Assembly (NCBI RefSeq): GCF_003387575.1
Contig: NZ_QUAB01000013.1
Coordinates: forward strand, 33,046 to 97,045
Origin: Microbacterium bovistercoris
GTDB lineage: Bacteria > Actinomycetota > Actinomycetes > Actinomycetales > Microbacteriaceae
Direction: 5' to 3'
DNA: 64,000 bases
The notes beneath the pieces are model-generated. The model saw nothing but the letters and a program-made list of their open reading frames with translations. It was not told where the DNA came from and did not search any database. Shown piece by piece: positions 51,421-59,386 of this stretch. Positions within the stretch are counted from its first letter, which is position 1. Each line of letters opens with the position of its first letter. Made by a program: the position numbers and the translations under genes.

Positions 51421-52298
51421 CCGTCGCCCTCGTCGTCCGGGCCCCTGAGCCTGTCGGATGGCAGGCTGCGACGCCCGCGCGTCTGCTCGGCTCGGGATGC
51501 CAGCAGTTCATCTGCAGGGTACCCGACCTCGGTGAGACTCAGCCCCCGCGCCGCCAGCACCTTGAACGCGCTGGTGCGGGTGAGCTCGTCACGCAGCCGC
51601 ACGACATCGGCGACCTCGAGACGCCCCTCACCCACCGCCGCGCACGCGCCGACGAGCGCGCGCACCATGCTGTGGCAGAACGCATCGGCTTTGACCTCGG
51701 CGATCAGCACGCCGTGGTCATCGCGCATCCACCGGTAGTCCAGCAGGGTGCGGATGGTCGTCGCCTCCTCGCGGGGTTTGCAGTACGCCGCGAAGTCGTG
51801 CAGTCCGATCAGGGTCCGCGCGGCGGCATCCATCGCCTGCTCGTCGAGCGCGGACTTGATCGCCGTGGTGTCGTGCCGGCGCATCGGGTCGTAGCCGCTC
51901 GTGGCGTCGGCGAGCCGGTACCGGTACCGCCGCCACACCGCGGAGAACCGGGCGTCGAATCCCTCCGCGGCGATCGCGGTGCGACGCACCGTGACGTCGG
52001 GGTACGCGCCGAGCGCGCCCCGCATCCGGTGCGCGAGCGAGCCGGCCGGATCATCCGCCGCGCGACCGTGCCGCGACTGCAGTCGCGCGTACTGCGCGTC
52101 GTCGAGGTCGACGTGCGCGACCTGACCGGATGCGTGCACTCCGGCATCCGTCCGTCCGGCGACGACGAGCTGCGCGTCGGAGCCGACGATGCGCGTCAGG
52201 GCGTCCTCAAGTGTGCCCTGCACCGTGCGCAGACCTGGCTGCTTCGCCCAGCCCCGGAAGTGGGTGCCGTCGTAGGCGATGTCGAGACGGATGCGCAC
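51417..52298 (-). CDS. truA: tRNA pseudouridine(38-40) synthase
   Basis: A protein of 293 residues. RIRLDIAYDGTHFRGWAKQPGLRTVQGTLE and AGRTDAGVHASGQVAH (catalytic Asp51) identify TruA; AYCKPREEATTIRTLLDYRW and AFCHSMVRALVGACAAVGEG complete the family picture. It makes pseudouridine at positions 38-40 of many tRNAs. The C-terminal 20 residues (DRLRGPDDEGDG) are poorly conserved and include a stretch like the CCCTGAGCCTGTCG repeat core seen at 54677. Gene order truA, EEP, rplM, rpsI, glmM runs along the minus strand. Confidence 0.96.
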   Translation of the reverse strand: MRIRLDIAYDGTHFRGWAKQPGLRTVQGTLEDALTRIVGSDAQLVVAGRTDAGVHASGQVAHVDLDDAQYARLQSRHGRAADDPAGSLAHRMRGALGAYPDVTVRRTAIAAEGFDARFSAVWRRYRYRLADATSGYDPMRRHDTTAIKSALDEQAMDAAARTLIGLHDFAAYCKPREEATTIRTLLDYRWMRDDHGVLIAEVKADAFCHSMVRALVGACAAVGEGRLEVADVVRLRDELTRTSAFKVLAARGLSLTEVGYPADELLASRAEQTRGRRSLPSDRLRGPDDEGDG

Positions 52299-52347
52299 GT
52301 TCCCAGGGTACGGCGTGGACTCGGCTCCCCACGCCCCGTTTCCCCCT

Positions 52348-52409
52348 GCTCCGGTCCCAACGGATGCGGGTGTTTCCGCCCGAGCACCCGCAACGAGTGA
52401 GACCGGAGC
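52348..52409. repeat. Imperfect hairpin repeat, interspersed family 2
   Basis: Left arm GCTCCGGTCCCAACGGATGC plus GGGTG (52348-52372) faces right arm CACCCGCAACGAGTGAGACC plus GGAGC (52385-52409). The outer 8-9 and inner 7-8 bases pair, the centre of each arm does not. Similar arms occur at 56490-56514, 56539-56563 and 56576-56600. It lies between the divergent truA promoter side and the acyl-CoA ligase end. Confidence 0.82.
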
Positions 52410-52424
52410 AGCTGAAGGGCCGCG

Positions 52425-53933
52425 CTACGCGACCAGTTCCGCCCGCAGCACGTGCTTCGTCACCTTGCCGGAGGGGTTGCGCGGCAGCGCCTCGCGCACG
52501 ATCAGCTCGCGCGGGATCTTGTACTTCGCGAGATGCTCGGCCAGGAACAGGCGCACCTCGTCGATCGACAGGTCGCCGGATGCCTCGACGACGGCCACGA
52601 CCGTCTCGCCCCACTCCTCGTGCGGGCGACCGACGATCGCGGCATCCACGACGGCCGGATGCTGCCGCAGGGCCTCCTCCACCTCGGGCGAGTAGACGTT
52701 CTCGCCGCCGGTGATCACGACGTCCTTGAGCCGGTCGACGATGAACAGGTAGCCGTCGGCGTCGACCCGGGCGAGGTCGCCGGTGCGGTACCAGTCGCCC
52801 TCGAAGACGGCGTCGGTCGCGGCGTCGTCGTTCAGGTATCCGGCCATCCGGGTCGCGGAGCGCATCCACAGCTCGCCGATGTCGCCGGCGGTCGCGTCGG
52901 CGCCTGTCTCGTTCACCACCCGGATGTCGACGCCCGGCATCCCGCCGGCGCCGATCGAGCCGGCCTTCTCGATCTGCTCGGCCGGGTACAGCGCGGAACC
53001 CACCGGCCCCATCTCGCTCATGCCGTACACCTGGTAGAACGCATCGGTGTCATATGCCTTCTGCAGCATGCGCACGGTGTCGGCGCCCATCGGCGCTCCG
53101 CCGTAGGCCCACAGCCGCATCGACGAGAGGTCGAAGTCGCCGAGGCTCATCCCGACCGACGGCAGCACCTTGAGCGGCGCGAGATAGGCGATGGGAGCTC
53201 CGAAGAACGCTGTGACGCGGTGCTGCTGCACCGCCTGCAGGAAGTGCACCGGGTGGTACTCCTTCAGCAGCACGGCCGTGCCACCGAGGTACATCATCGA
53301 CAGGAACCAGTTGTTCAGCGGTGAGGCGTGCCAGATCGGCATGGCGATCAGGAAGCGGTCCTCGCGCTGCAGACCGACTGCGGCGGTCGTATACGCGGGT
53401 ACGTTGGCGAGGCCTGCGTGGGTGTGCAGGCATCCCTTCGGGCTGCTCGTCGTGCCCGACGTGTAGAGCACCTGCGCGATCTGGTCGCCCTCGACCTCCA
53501 CGCCGTCCCACTCCTCGGCGGCGGCGACAGCGGCATCGAAGGAGCCCGATCCGTCGTCGGCGATCGTCAGCACCCGGGCATCCGGCGCACCTTCGCGTAC
53601 GCGATCCGCGAGATCGACGTCGGCGACGACGACCTGCAGCCCGGCGTGCGCGGCGACATAGGCGACCTCGCGGGCCGTGAACTTGTGATTCACCGGCACC
53701 AGCGCGGCGCCCGCGCGCCAGAGGCCGAAGGCCGCGACGGCGAACGCCGGGGTGTTGAACGCCATCACGCCGACGCGGTCACCGGGCTGCACGCCGGCAG
53801 CGCGGAACACGGCGGCGGCGCGGCGAGACGCCGCCAGCAGCTGCCGGTAGTCGAGCGTGCCGAGGTCGGAGACGATCGCGGGCTTGTCGGGGAAGGTGCG
53901 AGCGGAGCGCTCCAGCATCCAGGTCAGGTTCAT
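52425..53933 (-). CDS. AMP-dependent acyl-CoA synthetase/ligase
   Basis: A protein of 502 residues. The AMP-binding P-loop VLYTSGTTSSPKGCLHTHAG (near 160), YGMSEMGPVGSA, the hinge GDLARVDADGYLFIVDRLKDVVITGGENVYSPEVEEAL and the C-terminal NPSGKVTKHVLR with the acyl-adenylate Lys place it in the fatty-acid/aryl-CoA ligase family. It activates a carboxylic acid to its CoA ester; whether the acid is medium-chain, aromatic or branched is unknown. It is divergent from the TetR regulator, with a double palindrome in the gap that is the likely operator. Confidence 0.92.
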   Translation of the reverse strand: MNLTWMLERSARTFPDKPAIVSDLGTLDYRQLLAASRRAAAVFRAAGVQPGDRVGVMAFNTPAFAVAAFGLWRAGAALVPVNHKFTAREVAYVAAHAGLQVVVADVDLADRVREGAPDARVLTIADDGSGSFDAAVAAAEEWDGVEVEGDQIAQVLYTSGTTSSPKGCLHTHAGLANVPAYTTAAVGLQREDRFLIAMPIWHASPLNNWFLSMMYLGGTAVLLKEYHPVHFLQAVQQHRVTAFFGAPIAYLAPLKVLPSVGMSLGDFDLSSMRLWAYGGAPMGADTVRMLQKAYDTDAFYQVYGMSEMGPVGSALYPAEQIEKAGSIGAGGMPGVDIRVVNETGADATAGDIGELWMRSATRMAGYLNDDAATDAVFEGDWYRTGDLARVDADGYLFIVDRLKDVVITGGENVYSPEVEEALRQHPAVVDAAIVGRPHEEWGETVVAVVEASGDLSIDEVRLFLAEHLAKYKIPRELIVREALPRNPSGKVTKHVLRAELVA

Positions 53934-53982
53934 CGGGTCCTCACGTCGTCGTGTCGGGTGGTCGGCGGCATTGCCTCGGGTG

Positions 53983-54022
53983 TTGAATCGTGATTCAATT
54001 CCGATATTGAATCACGATTCAG
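53983..54022. promoter_or_regulatory. Double palindrome between acyl-CoA ligase and TetR genes, probable TetR operator
   Basis: TTGAATC-GT-GATTCAA (53983-53998) and TTGAATC-AC-GATTCAG (54007-54022) are two copies of one palindrome, eight bases apart. They sit in the 121-base gap between two divergent genes, the classic place for a TetR-family repressor controlling both. Confidence 0.82.
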
Positions 54023-54054
54023 TCGAGTTGTGAACCGGAGCTAAGGAGCACGGG

Positions 54055-54657
54055 ATGGCGCAGCGTCGCGAAGCAGGACGCCGGGAGGACCTCATCGAGG
54101 CAGCCACGGCGATCGTCCGGGACTCCGGGTTCGGGGCCGCATCGGTCAAGGCCGTGACCGCTCGCGCGGGCATGAGCGCCGGCCTGCTGTACAGCTATGC
54201 GGACGGGGTCGACGATGTGCTCGCTGAGGTGTTCCGGCGCTGCGCCGGCACCGAGCTCGCCGCGGTGGACCGGGCCGTCCTCGCCTCCGAACGCACGGAT
54301 GCCGCAGGGCGCCTGCTCGCGCTGATCGAGACCTTCGCGCGGCGCGCGCTGCGCGGCGGCCGCCTCGCGTGGGCGCTGCTGGTCGAACCGGTCGGCCGCG
54401 CGATCGACGAGGAACGCCTCGCCTACCGCCGCGGCTATGCCGACATCCTCGCGGAGATCGTCACACAGGGCGTGCGCGACGGATCGTTCGCCCCGCAGCA
54501 TCCGCAGATCACCGCCGCAGGTCTCGTCGGCGCGATCGGCGAGGCCCTGGCCGGGCCGCTCACGCCCGTCAGCGCGGACGAGGACGACCCGGATGCCGTC
54601 GTCGCGGCGATCTCCGAACTGTGCCTGCGCGCCGTCGGCGCCGCCCCCGAGAAGTAG
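54055..54657 (+). CDS. TetR family transcriptional regulator
   Basis: A protein of 200 residues. The N-terminal helix-turn-helix reads REDLIEAATAIVRDSGFGAASVKAVTARAGMSAGLLYSYADGVDDVLAEVF (about 10-60), typical of TetR. The C-terminal ligand-binding domain is helical and of normal length. It likely represses the divergent acyl-CoA ligase and its own transcript, perhaps including the AidB-like gene downstream, and lets go when an acyl-CoA binds; this is inference from context. The double palindrome lies 33 bases before its ATG. Confidence 0.9.
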   Translation: MAQRREAGRREDLIEAATAIVRDSGFGAASVKAVTARAGMSAGLLYSYADGVDDVLAEVFRRCAGTELAAVDRAVLASERTDAAGRLLALIETFARRALRGGRLAWALLVEPVGRAIDEERLAYRRGYADILAEIVTQGVRDGSFAPQHPQITAAGLVGAIGEALAGPLTPVSADEDDPDAVVAAISELCLRAVGAAPEK

Positions 54658-54671
54658 TCGTCCGAGTCACC

Positions 54672-54700
54672 CTGGGTCCCTGAGCCTGTCGAAGGGTCCG
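54672..54700. repeat. CCTGAGCCTGTCGAAGGG-type interspersed repeat
   Basis: GGGTCCCTGAGCCTGTCGAAG and a few more bases fill most of the 65-base gap between the TetR and AidB-like genes. Copies of this core are widespread in actinobacterial genomes. A related stretch is seen near 51437 inside the end of truA. Confidence 0.7.
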
Positions 54701-54722
54701 AGCCCCATCCCGAGAAGGAATC

Positions 54723-56351
54723 ATGAGCACGCACGAGGTCTTCAACCAGTCCCCTGCCCGCGTCGACGTCGACGAGTACGGCGCCAACGTCGCCCTCGTC
54801 GAGGGCGTCGCCCGGTACGACGCCGCCTGGGCGCACGAAGGACTGCACGCCACGGGCATCCGGGTCGGGACGGCCGACTTCCAGGCCGACGCGCGCCGCG
54901 CGAATCGCAACAAGCCCCAGCTGCACACGCACGACCGCTGGGGCAATCGCATCGACGAGGTCGAGTACGACCCGTCGTACCACCGCGTGATCTCGGCCGC
55001 CGTCGCCGACGGTGCGCACGCCAGCGCCTTCGCCGACCCGCGGCCCGGCGCGAACGTCGCGCGGGCGGCATCCTTCATGCTCTCCGCGCAGATCGAGCCG
55101 GGGCACGCCTGCCCGGTGTCGATGACGCACTCGGCCGCGCCGGTGATCGCGCAGCATCCATCCGTCGCTGAGGAATGGATGCCGCGTGTGCTGTCGCGCT
55201 CGTATTCGCCCGACCTCGTGCCCGGCAAGCAGAGCGCCCTGCTCGGCATGGCGATGACCGAGAAGCAGGGCGGGTCGGACGTGCGGGCGAACACCACCGT
55301 CGCTGTGCCGATCGGCGACGGCCGGTACGAGCTGACCGGGCACAAGTGGTTCTGCTCGGCGCCGATGTCGGACGGCTTCCTCGTGCTGGCGCAGGCGCCG
55401 GGCGGGCTGTCGTGCTTCCTGCTGCCGCGGCTGCGCGAGGACGGCAACCGCAACGCGATGCGCATCATGCGACTGAAGGACAAGCTCGGCAACGCGTCGA
55501 ACGCGTCGAGCGAGGTCGAGTACTCCGGAGCCGTCGCGCACCTGCTCGGCGAGGAGGGCCGCGGCGTGCGCACCATCATCGAGATGGTCACGAACACCCG
55601 GCTGGACTGCATCCTCGGGTCGCTCGCCGGCATGCGGCAGGCCGTCGCCGAGGCGTCGTGGCACGCCAGGCACCGCGCCGCCTTCGGACGGATGCTGATC
55701 GACCAGCCCGCGATGACCGGCGTCATCGCCGACCTGCAGCTCGAGGTCGAGGGAGTCACGGCCGCCGCGCTGCGGCTCGCCCGCGCCTACGACGCGGATG
55801 CCTCGGAGCAGGATGCCGCCTTCACGCGACTGGGCACGGCCGTGATGAAGTACTGGGCGTGCAAGCGCGGCCCGGCGCACGCGGCCGAGGCGCTGGAGTG
55901 CCTCGGCGGCAACGGCTACACCGAGGACTTCCCGCTCGCGATGCGCTACCGCGAACAGCCGGTGATGGCGGTGTGGGAGGGCTCGGGCAACGTGATCGCG
56001 CTCGACGTGCTGCGCGCGCTCGGCCGCGAGCCGGGCGCGTTCGAGGCGTTCGACGCCGAGGTCTCGCTCGCTCGCGGGGCGGACGCCCGGCTCGACGCGC
56101 ACCTGGCCCGCACACGCGCACTGGTGCGGGAGGTGGCGACGGATGCTGCGCCCGAGGCGCGCGCCCGGGAGCTGGTCGCGGCGCTGGCTCTGGCGCTGCA
56201 GGGGTCGCTGCTCGTGCAGCATGGGCCTGCGGCCGTGGCCGACGGGTTCGTGGCATCCCGTCTCGGCGGCGGGTCCGGTTTCGCGACCGGCGCCCTCTTC
56301 GGCGCCCTGCCGGCCGGGGTCGACGCCGCCGCGATCGCCGCCCGCGCCTGA
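54723..56351 (+). CDS. AidB-like acyl-CoA dehydrogenase
   Basis: A protein of 542 residues. It follows Escherichia coli AidB closely in plan and length: HEVFNQSPARVD at the start, ISAAVADGAHASAFADPRPGANVARAASFML, GMAMTEKQGGSDVRANTT, GHKWFCSAPMSDGFLVLAQAPGGLSCFLLPR, LKDKLGNASNASSEVEY and WEGSGNVIALDVLRAL. AidB is a flavin protein of the alkylation response that binds DNA and has weak isovaleryl-CoA dehydrogenase activity. Here it lies behind a TetR gene and opposite an acyl-CoA ligase, so a catabolic role is also possible. The C-terminal DNA-binding residues could not be checked. Confidence 0.88.
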   Translation: MSTHEVFNQSPARVDVDEYGANVALVEGVARYDAAWAHEGLHATGIRVGTADFQADARRANRNKPQLHTHDRWGNRIDEVEYDPSYHRVISAAVADGAHASAFADPRPGANVARAASFMLSAQIEPGHACPVSMTHSAAPVIAQHPSVAEEWMPRVLSRSYSPDLVPGKQSALLGMAMTEKQGGSDVRANTTVAVPIGDGRYELTGHKWFCSAPMSDGFLVLAQAPGGLSCFLLPRLREDGNRNAMRIMRLKDKLGNASNASSEVEYSGAVAHLLGEEGRGVRTIIEMVTNTRLDCILGSLAGMRQAVAEASWHARHRAAFGRMLIDQPAMTGVIADLQLEVEGVTAAALRLARAYDADASEQDAAFTRLGTAVMKYWACKRGPAHAAEALECLGGNGYTEDFPLAMRYREQPVMAVWEGSGNVIALDVLRALGREPGAFEAFDAEVSLARGADARLDAHLARTRALVREVATDAAPEARARELVAALALALQGSLLVQHGPAAVADGFVASRLGGGSGFATGALFGALPAGVDAAAIAARA

Positions 56352-56652
56352 CCCGCGGCTGCCCGGCGGATCCGGGCCGCATGCAGAACCGACCGCGCGG
56401 TCGAAAACGCACCCTCACGCCGCCGCCGCGCTGAGAAACCGACCGCGCGGTCGAAAACGCACCTCGGCACGAGGCGCGAACGCACGCCGCACCCGCAACG
56501 AGTGAGACCGGAGCATCCCGACGGCCAAGCTTCCCTCGGCTCCGGTCCCAACCGATGCGGGTGCTCCACCGCCGGAACCCGCAACGAGTGAGACCGGAGC
56601 GTCGGAAGCACCTGCGGAGTACCATGGCGACCACCGCGCGGAAGGGGCTCCG
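56352..56652. repeat. Repeat-filled gap of 301 bases with two repeat families
   Basis: No gene was seen here. First come two direct copies of GAACCGACCGCGCGGTCGAA plus AACGCACC at 56386-56413 and 56436-56463, exactly 50 bases apart; the core GACCGCGCGGTC is a 12-base palindrome. Then follow three arms of the family-2 repeat: a lone right arm at 56490-56514 and a full hairpin pair at 56539-56563 and 56576-56600. The final 50 bases carry the likely start region of the oxidoreductase gene. Confidence 0.85.
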
Positions 56653-58215
56653 ATGCAGACCGAATACGACCTGATCGTGCTGGGCGGCGGAGCCGTCGGC
56701 GAGAACGTGGCAGACCGAGCGGTGCGGGGCGGCCTGTCCGTCGTGATCGTCGAGGACGAACTCGTCGGCGGCGAGTGCTCCTACTGGGCGTGCATGCCCT
56801 CGAAGGCCCTGCTCCGCCCTGCAGCGGCCCTGCGAGCGGCGCGGCGCGTTCCGGGCGCAGCCGCCGCGATCACCGGAGACCTCGACGTCGCCGTCGTCTT
56901 CGCCGGTCGCGACGAGGTGACCAGCCATTGGCACGACGACGGCCAGGTGCGCTGGCTCGAGGGTGCGGGCATCGACCTCATCCGCGGCCACGGCAGGTTC
57001 ATCGGACCGAAGCAGGTCGAGGTCGCGGCCGCGGGGGTCGTGCTCACCGCCCGGCACGCGGTGGCCGTCGTCACGGGGTCGCGGGCGGCGATCCCCGACA
57101 TCCCCGGGCTGCGCGACTCGAACCCGTGGACCAGCCGCGAGGCCACGAGTGCGAAGCGCGCCCCCGCCAGCCTGGCCGTCATCGGCGGCGGAGTCGTCGC
57201 CGCCGAGATGGCCGCCGCATATGCGTCTTTCGGAACCGAGGTCACGGTGATCGCCCGCGGACGGATGCTCGGAAAGCTCGAGCCGTTCGCCGCCGAGCTC
57301 GTCGTCGCCGGTCTCCAGGAGCAGGGCGTGCGCATTCTCACCGACACGTCACCGATATCCGTCGACCGCGACCCGGACGGCGTGCACATCGCGCTCGACG
57401 AAGAGACCATCACCGCTGAGGAGGTCCTGGTCGCGACCGGCCGCTCCCCCCGCACCGACGATCTCGGCCTCGAGTCGATCGGCTTGAAGCCCGGCGGCTG
57501 GCTGTCCACCGACGACACCATGCTGGTGTTCGACTTCGACTGGCTGTACGCCGTCGGTGATGTCACCCGTCGCGCTCTGTTCACCCACCAGGGCAAGTAC
57601 CAGGCCCGTGCTGCCGGCGATGTGATCGCCGCCCGCGCGACCGGTGCGCCGGTCGATGACGCGCCCTGGGGTGCGCATGTCACCACCGCCGATCACCACG
57701 CCGTGCCGCAGGTCGTATTCACCGACCCCGAGATCGCCGCGGTCGGCCTGACGGCGGCGGAGGCGGATGCCGCGGGACTGCGCACCCGTGTGATCGACTA
57801 CGACCTGTCGTGGCTGGCGGGCACCTCCGTGCACGCCGTCGGCTACCGCGGCCAGGCCCGGATCGTCGTCGACGAGGGACGGCGGGTGATCGTCGGCGCG
57901 ACCTTCGCCGGTCCGGATGTCGCCGAGCTGGTGCAGGCGGCGACGATCGCGATCGTCGGCGAGGTGCCGATCGACCGGCTGTGGCACGCGGTGCCCGCGT
58001 ATCCGACGATCAGCGAGGTCTGGCTGCGCTTGCTCGAGGCCTACGGGCGGCCGGCGGCGCCTGCGCAGCATCCGCATCACATCCCCGCACCCGGCGAGCC
58101 GAGCATCCCCGAGATCGAGGTCGATGAGAACATCGCGCCGCGCCCCGAGGAGGAGGCCGCAGACCTGAACCGCGCCGAGCCGGACGTCGCCGACCACACA
58201 CACGACCGGCGCTAG
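56653..58215 (+). CDS. FAD/NAD(P)-dependent disulfide oxidoreductase
   Basis: A protein of 520 residues. FAD-binding start YDLIVLGGGAVGENVADRAVRGG, the redox pair GECSYWACMPSKALLRP (Cys42 and Cys47), NAD-binding VIGGGVVAAEMAAAYASFG and a second FAD motif WLYAVGDVTRRALFTHQGKYQAR place it in the class I pyridine-nucleotide disulfide oxidoreductases (dihydrolipoamide dehydrogenase/mercuric reductase type). The C-terminal interface helix YPTISEVWLRLLEAYG is present, but the usual His-Pro of the active site is shifted (PTISE only). A tail of about 40 acidic residues follows. The electron acceptor is unknown. Confidence 0.88.
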   Translation: MQTEYDLIVLGGGAVGENVADRAVRGGLSVVIVEDELVGGECSYWACMPSKALLRPAAALRAARRVPGAAAAITGDLDVAVVFAGRDEVTSHWHDDGQVRWLEGAGIDLIRGHGRFIGPKQVEVAAAGVVLTARHAVAVVTGSRAAIPDIPGLRDSNPWTSREATSAKRAPASLAVIGGGVVAAEMAAAYASFGTEVTVIARGRMLGKLEPFAAELVVAGLQEQGVRILTDTSPISVDRDPDGVHIALDEETITAEEVLVATGRSPRTDDLGLESIGLKPGGWLSTDDTMLVFDFDWLYAVGDVTRRALFTHQGKYQARAAGDVIAARATGAPVDDAPWGAHVTTADHHAVPQVVFTDPEIAAVGLTAAEADAAGLRTRVIDYDLSWLAGTSVHAVGYRGQARIVVDEGRRVIVGATFAGPDVAELVQAATIAIVGEVPIDRLWHAVPAYPTISEVWLRLLEAYGRPAAPAQHPHHIPAPGEPSIPEIEVDENIAPRPEEEAADLNRAEPDVADHTHDRR

Positions 58216-58241
58216 CCGCGTTCGATTCGGAAGCCCGGTGG

Positions 58242-59240
58242 TCAGTCCAGCCAGCCCCGGCGCGCCGCCTGCAGCCCGGCCTGGAACCGCGTCGTCGCAT
58301 CCAGCCGTTCGATCACGGCGTTGATGCGGCGACGGGCGGTGTGCACGTGCACGTCCAGCTGCCGCGCGATGGCCTCGTCCTTCAGGCCGCTGGCCAGCAG
58401 CGCGATCAGCACTCGCTCGTCGTCGGTGGGCGGCGCGTTCCTCGCATCCGATGAGATGGATGCCGCGGCGCCGAGCGGCACCGCTGTCTCCCACAGCATC
58501 TCGAACAGCGGCAGCAGGGCGTTCATCAGCAGGCCGTCGTGCACGACGAGCGCCTGTTCCAGCGGGTCGGCTGCCGCCGAGGGCGGGATCAGTGCGGTGG
58601 TCCTGTCGATGAGCATCAACTTCGTCGGCACGGTCGCATGCATGCGGACGCCCATACCGCCCTCGGCGAGCTCGGTGACCGCCGCCAGACGCCCGGGGGC
58701 GTCGAGCCCCGCCTTCGCGAACACGTTGCGCACCCGCACACCCCGCGCGACGGCCATCCCCGCCCTGGTCGCCGCGACGGTCCGCGGACCCTCCGGGTCG
58801 TCCTCCTCGGGCTCGACCTCGGGCTGAGCGTAGGGCGGCGCGTTCAGGACGAGGATCTCGGTGCGCGCGGAGTCGACCAGGTCGTCCGCGCGCCGACGGA
58901 TCTGCTCCGCTCCGGCTACCAGCTCGATGCCGTGCGCGGCGAGCGTCCCGGGCGATGCCGCCAGCTCTGCGACGACGCGGTTGATGCCGCCCGCGGCCGT
59001 CTCGAGCTCGGCCAGCCGCAGGTGCGCCTGAGCGATCTGCGCGTGCAGGGCAGTGCGCAGTGCCGTGCCCGGCGCGACCGCCTGCCCGTGCGAGAGGAAG
59101 CCGGCTTCGACCAGACGCGCACGCTGGGCAGCGGTCGCGGCATCCGCGGCATCCATGCCCTCGGCGAGCACGCGCCGGTACAGGGCGAGGTCCTCGTCCT
59201 CGAGACCCGTCCAGGACAGTCCGTCCACCGCATCCGTCAT
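58242..59240 (-). CDS. LuxR-type regulator with TrmB/phospholipase-D-like sensor part
   Basis: A protein of 332 residues. The C-terminal 65 residues hold a LuxR helix-turn-helix: DDERVLIALLASGLKDEAIARQLDVHVHTARRRINAVIERLDATTRFQAGLQAARRGW. The first 95 residues are helical with a winged-helix-like start (YRRVLAEGMDAADAATAAQRARLVEAGFL), and the middle resembles the PLD-like domain of TrmB-type regulators (EILVLNAPPYAQ, KLMLIDRTTALIPPS). It is divergent from the secreted M4 protease and may control it; an inverted repeat sits in the gap at 59256-59282. A very similar gene plan is common next to secreted proteases in this group, as far as I know. Confidence 0.78.
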   Translation of the reverse strand: MTDAVDGLSWTGLEDEDLALYRRVLAEGMDAADAATAAQRARLVEAGFLSHGQAVAPGTALRTALHAQIAQAHLRLAELETAAGGINRVVAELAASPGTLAAHGIELVAGAEQIRRRADDLVDSARTEILVLNAPPYAQPEVEPEEDDPEGPRTVAATRAGMAVARGVRVRNVFAKAGLDAPGRLAAVTELAEGGMGVRMHATVPTKLMLIDRTTALIPPSAAADPLEQALVVHDGLLMNALLPLFEMLWETAVPLGAAASISSDARNAPPTDDERVLIALLASGLKDEAIARQLDVHVHTARRRINAVIERLDATTRFQAGLQAARRGWLD

Positions 59241-59255
59241 TCAGGACCACCTTGC

Positions 59256-59282
59256 CCACTTCTCTGCACTGCCCAGAAGTGG
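59256..59282. promoter_or_regulatory. Inverted repeat between LuxR-type regulator and M4 protease genes
   Basis: CCACTTCT (59256-59263) and AGAAGTGG (59275-59282) are perfect 8-base arms with an 11-base spacer, 16 bases from the regulator start and 105 from the protease start. A dimeric regulator could bind here. Confidence 0.5.
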
Positions 59283-59386
59283 ACGAGTCAGAGCATTGCC
59301 TTTGTCGAAGCCATGGCAATTCAATGAGGGAAAGGCTCGCGATGACGCGGCCGGCTCCCCACACCATCACCACTGGAGATTCTCCC

